Shown in pieces: positions 6,715 through 7,916 of a DNA stretch of 7,916 nt; position 1 is the stretch's first letter; each line of letters begins with the position of its first letter. This stretch comes from JBQCEE01 sp051960575 (GTDB taxonomy: Bacteria; Actinomycetota; Actinomycetes; Mycobacteriales; Jatrophihabitantaceae): NCBI RefSeq assembly GCF_051960575.1, contig NZ_JBQCEE010000150.1:1-7916 (forward strand), given 5' to 3'. The notes beneath the pieces are model-generated. The model worked only from the letters and a program-made list of their open reading frames with translations. It had not been told where the DNA came from and ran no database searches. The position numbers and the translations under genes were made by a program.

Positions 6715-7614
6715 TCAGGCGGTGCCGAGGTCGTACGCCACCGACTCCTCGATCGCGGGCGGCTCGAGCCCGAAGCGGTGCTCGGTCTCGCTCGAGTCGA
6801 GGATGAACGGACGGCGCAGCTGGTGCTGGGTCTCGCGCAGCTCCTTGACCATCGGGACGAACAGGCCTGCTGCCCACAGCACCGGGTAGGGCATGGCACG
6901 AACCTTGGGCTTCGCGCCGAGCTGGGCGGCGGCGATCGCCGTGAGTTCGCGGACGCTGACCGGCGCCGCGGTCGGCGCGTGCCAGGCGCGTCCCCAGGCG
7001 GTCGGGTCGTCCATCACCGCGACGTGGGTGCGGGCCATCGAGCGCACGTCGGTCCAGCTGTGCGGCGCGTCGAGGTCGGCCGGGACGAACGCGGTGCGGC
7101 CCTTCCGCAACGCCGGCGCGATGATCGTCGACAGCACGTTCTGCCCGCCGAGGTAGTCGCTGCCGCGCACCTCGAAGACCTTGGCCCGGCCGGCCTCGTG
7201 CGCGGCGAGCGCGTCCTGCCACATCCTGACGCGCACCCGGCCCTTCTTCCCCGTCGAGGCCAGCGGGGTCGATTCGGTCATCGGTGCGGTCACCTCGCCG
7301 TAGCCGTAGAGGTTGCCGGTGATGGCGAGCACCGCACCGGTGCGCTCAGCGGCCGCGAGCAGCGCGTCCGCGACCGGCGGCCAGTCCAGCTCCCACCGGT
7401 GGTAGGGCGGGTTGACGGCGTTGACGATGCCGACCGCGCCGTGCGCTGCCTCGGTCAACGCCGCGGCGTCGGACGCGTCCAGCTTGATCGCGCGGGCGCC
7501 GGCGACCTCCGTCCCGCTGCGGGTGGCGACGAGGACCTCGTCGCCACGCCCGACCAGTTCCGCCGCGACCGCACGCCCGACCGGGCCGGCGCCGACCACC
7601 AGGTACTTCGACAT
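6715..7614 (-). CDS. NAD(P)-binding atypical SDR / epimerase-like protein
   Basis: 299-residue soluble Rossmann-fold protein of the NAD-dependent epimerase/dehydratase family. The nucleotide-binding loop is VVGAGPVGRAVA (6-17; GxGxxG). GNLYGYG (100-106) follows the fifth strand, and VRGSDYLGGQNV (149-160) corresponds to the substrate-side loop. The usual catalytic YxxxK is not evident: the expected region reads KKGRVRVRMWQDAL (123-136), so this is probably an atypical SDR, and whether it is an oxidoreductase is uncertain. Substrate is unknown. The ATG at 7614 has AAGGAG 7 nt upstream (7622-7627). A TetR gene starts divergently 121 bp away with palindromes between, so that repressor probably controls this gene. 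It shares no overlap with the guanidine operon and is separated from it by an inverted repeat and a riboswitch; a functional link is not supported. Confidence 0.88.
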   Translation of the reverse strand: MSKYLVVGAGPVGRAVAAELVGRGDEVLVATRSGTEVAGARAIKLDASDAAALTEAAHGAVGIVNAVNPPYHRWELDWPPVADALLAAAERTGAVLAITGNLYGYGEVTAPMTESTPLASTGKKGRVRVRMWQDALAAHEAGRAKVFEVRGSDYLGGQNVLSTIIAPALRKGRTAFVPADLDAPHSWTDVRSMARTHVAVMDDPTAWGRAWHAPTAAPVSVRELTAIAAAQLGAKPKVRAMPYPVLWAAGLFVPMVKELRETQHQLRRPFILDSSETEHRFGLEPPAIEESVAYDLGTA

Positions 7615-7634
7615 TGTTCTTCTCCTTCGTCTGA

Positions 7635-7649
7635 GAGAGCACCGCTCTC
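7635..7649. promoter_or_regulatory. Putative TetR operator, SDR-proximal
   Basis: GAGAGC-ACC-GCTCTC is a perfect 6-bp inverted repeat with a 3-bp spacer. It matches the second palindrome (7684-7698) at 12 of 15 positions. It lies in the 5' leader of the SDR gene, 8 bp above its Shine-Dalgarno site. A further half-site, GAGAGCATG (7654-7662), lies just beside it. Confidence 0.6.
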
Positions 7650-7676
7650 GGAAGAGAGCATGGCACCGCTGTCGAC

Positions 7677-7682
7677 ACGATA
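7677..7682 (-). promoter_or_regulatory. Possible -10 box of the SDR promoter
   Basis: TATCGT on the minus strand fits the actinobacterial TANNNT pattern, about 63 bp before the SDR start. The -35 position (around 7700-7705, CACAAG) is a poor match, so this is a weak call. If right, the palindrome at 7684-7698 lies in the promoter spacer, where a bound repressor would block RNA polymerase. Confidence 0.3.
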
Positions 7683-7683
7683 C

Positions 7684-7698
7684 AAGAGCAGTGCTCTC
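7684..7698. promoter_or_regulatory. Putative TetR operator, regulator-proximal
   Basis: AAGAGCAGTGCTCTC contains a perfect 13-bp palindrome, AGAGCA-G-TGCTCT (7685-7697). Its centre is 49 bp from that of the other operator candidate. Its position between divergent starts suggests control of both the SDR gene and the tetR gene itself. Confidence 0.65.
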
Positions 7699-7735
7699 AC
7701 TTGTGTGCGTCGCTCGCAGAAGTCAGACTGAGCGC

Positions 7736-7916
7736 ATGACATCGAGCGGCGGCGTCCGTGCCCGTGCCCGGGCCGAGACGATCGACGAGATCAAGCGGCT
7801 CGCCCAGCGGCAGCTGGCCGAGCAGGGTGCGGGGGAGCTGTCGCTGCGGGCGATCGCGCGCGAGCTCGGGCTGGTCTCGTCGGCCGTGTACCGGTACTTC
7901 GCCAGCCGCGACGACC
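7736..7916 (+). CDS. TetR-family transcriptional regulator (5' part only)
   Basis: The first 60 residues of a DNA-binding repressor, cut by the right window edge. After a short basic/Ser-Gly N-terminus, a predicted helix (RAETIDEIKRLAQRQLAEQG) is followed by the helix-turn-helix core. That core, LSLRAIARELGLVSSAVYRYFASRDD (about 35-60), is the TetR signature. The ligand-binding C-terminal domain is outside the window, so the effector cannot be guessed. The ATG at 7736 was chosen because upstream in-frame codons have poor GC third positions. No strong Shine-Dalgarno site precedes it. An in-frame GTG at 7703 is the alternative but looks non-coding. It is divergent from the SDR gene, with two palindromes in the gap, which suggests autoregulation and control of that neighbour. 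Confidence 0.93.
   Translation, partial: MTSSGGVRARARAETIDEIKRLAQRQLAEQGAGELSLRAIARELGLVSSAVYRYFASRDD

Overview
The window is very GC-rich. Third codon positions are almost all G or C, many starts are GTG, and genes overlap by 4 bp, which fits an actinobacterial (Actinomycetota) chromosome. I cannot name a genus from the sequence. No tRNA, rRNA, CRISPR array, transposase or integrase is visible.

Positions 1-6603, minus strand, hold one guanidine-assimilation operon read from right to left. It begins with a clear guanidine-I (ykkC) riboswitch (6483-6602). Next comes a leader that can fold to hide the ribosome-binding site (6430-6492), then an APC-family permease (4921-6432). Two DUF1989 proteins follow: the UAAP1-type (4235-4924) and the UAAP2-type (3609-4238), homologues of the carboxyguanidine deiminase pair CgdAB. 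Then come a carboxyltransferase protein of the urea/guanidine carboxylase family (1594-3612) and allophanate hydrolase AtzF (1-1597), whose C-terminus lies outside the window. All four junctions can be read as 4-bp ATGA or GTGA stop/start overlaps, so translation is probably coupled along the operon. The inferred pathway is guanidine uptake, ATP-dependent carboxylation to carboxyguanidine, deimination to allophanate plus ammonia, and hydrolysis of allophanate to ammonia and CO2. Guanidine would switch expression on.

The most unusual point is the carboxylase. It contains only the carboxyltransferase half (AHS2 then AHS1 domains). The biotin carboxylase (ATP-grasp) and biotin carrier domains of ordinary ~1200-residue urea/guanidine carboxylases are absent, and no gene in the window supplies them. 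Either the enzyme is split and a partner lies beyond the left edge or elsewhere, or it borrows an acyl-CoA carboxylase alpha subunit. A second oddity is a strong nested palindrome in the first codons of atzF, where codon usage also departs from the rest of the operon.

Positions 6604-6714 contain no gene but hold an 11-bp inverted repeat that may end transcription of the gene to the right. Positions 6715-7916 hold an unrelated divergent pair: a NAD(P)-binding SDR/epimerase-like protein (minus) and the start of a TetR-family repressor (plus, cut by the window edge). The 121-bp gap between them has two similar palindromes that are the likely TetR operators.
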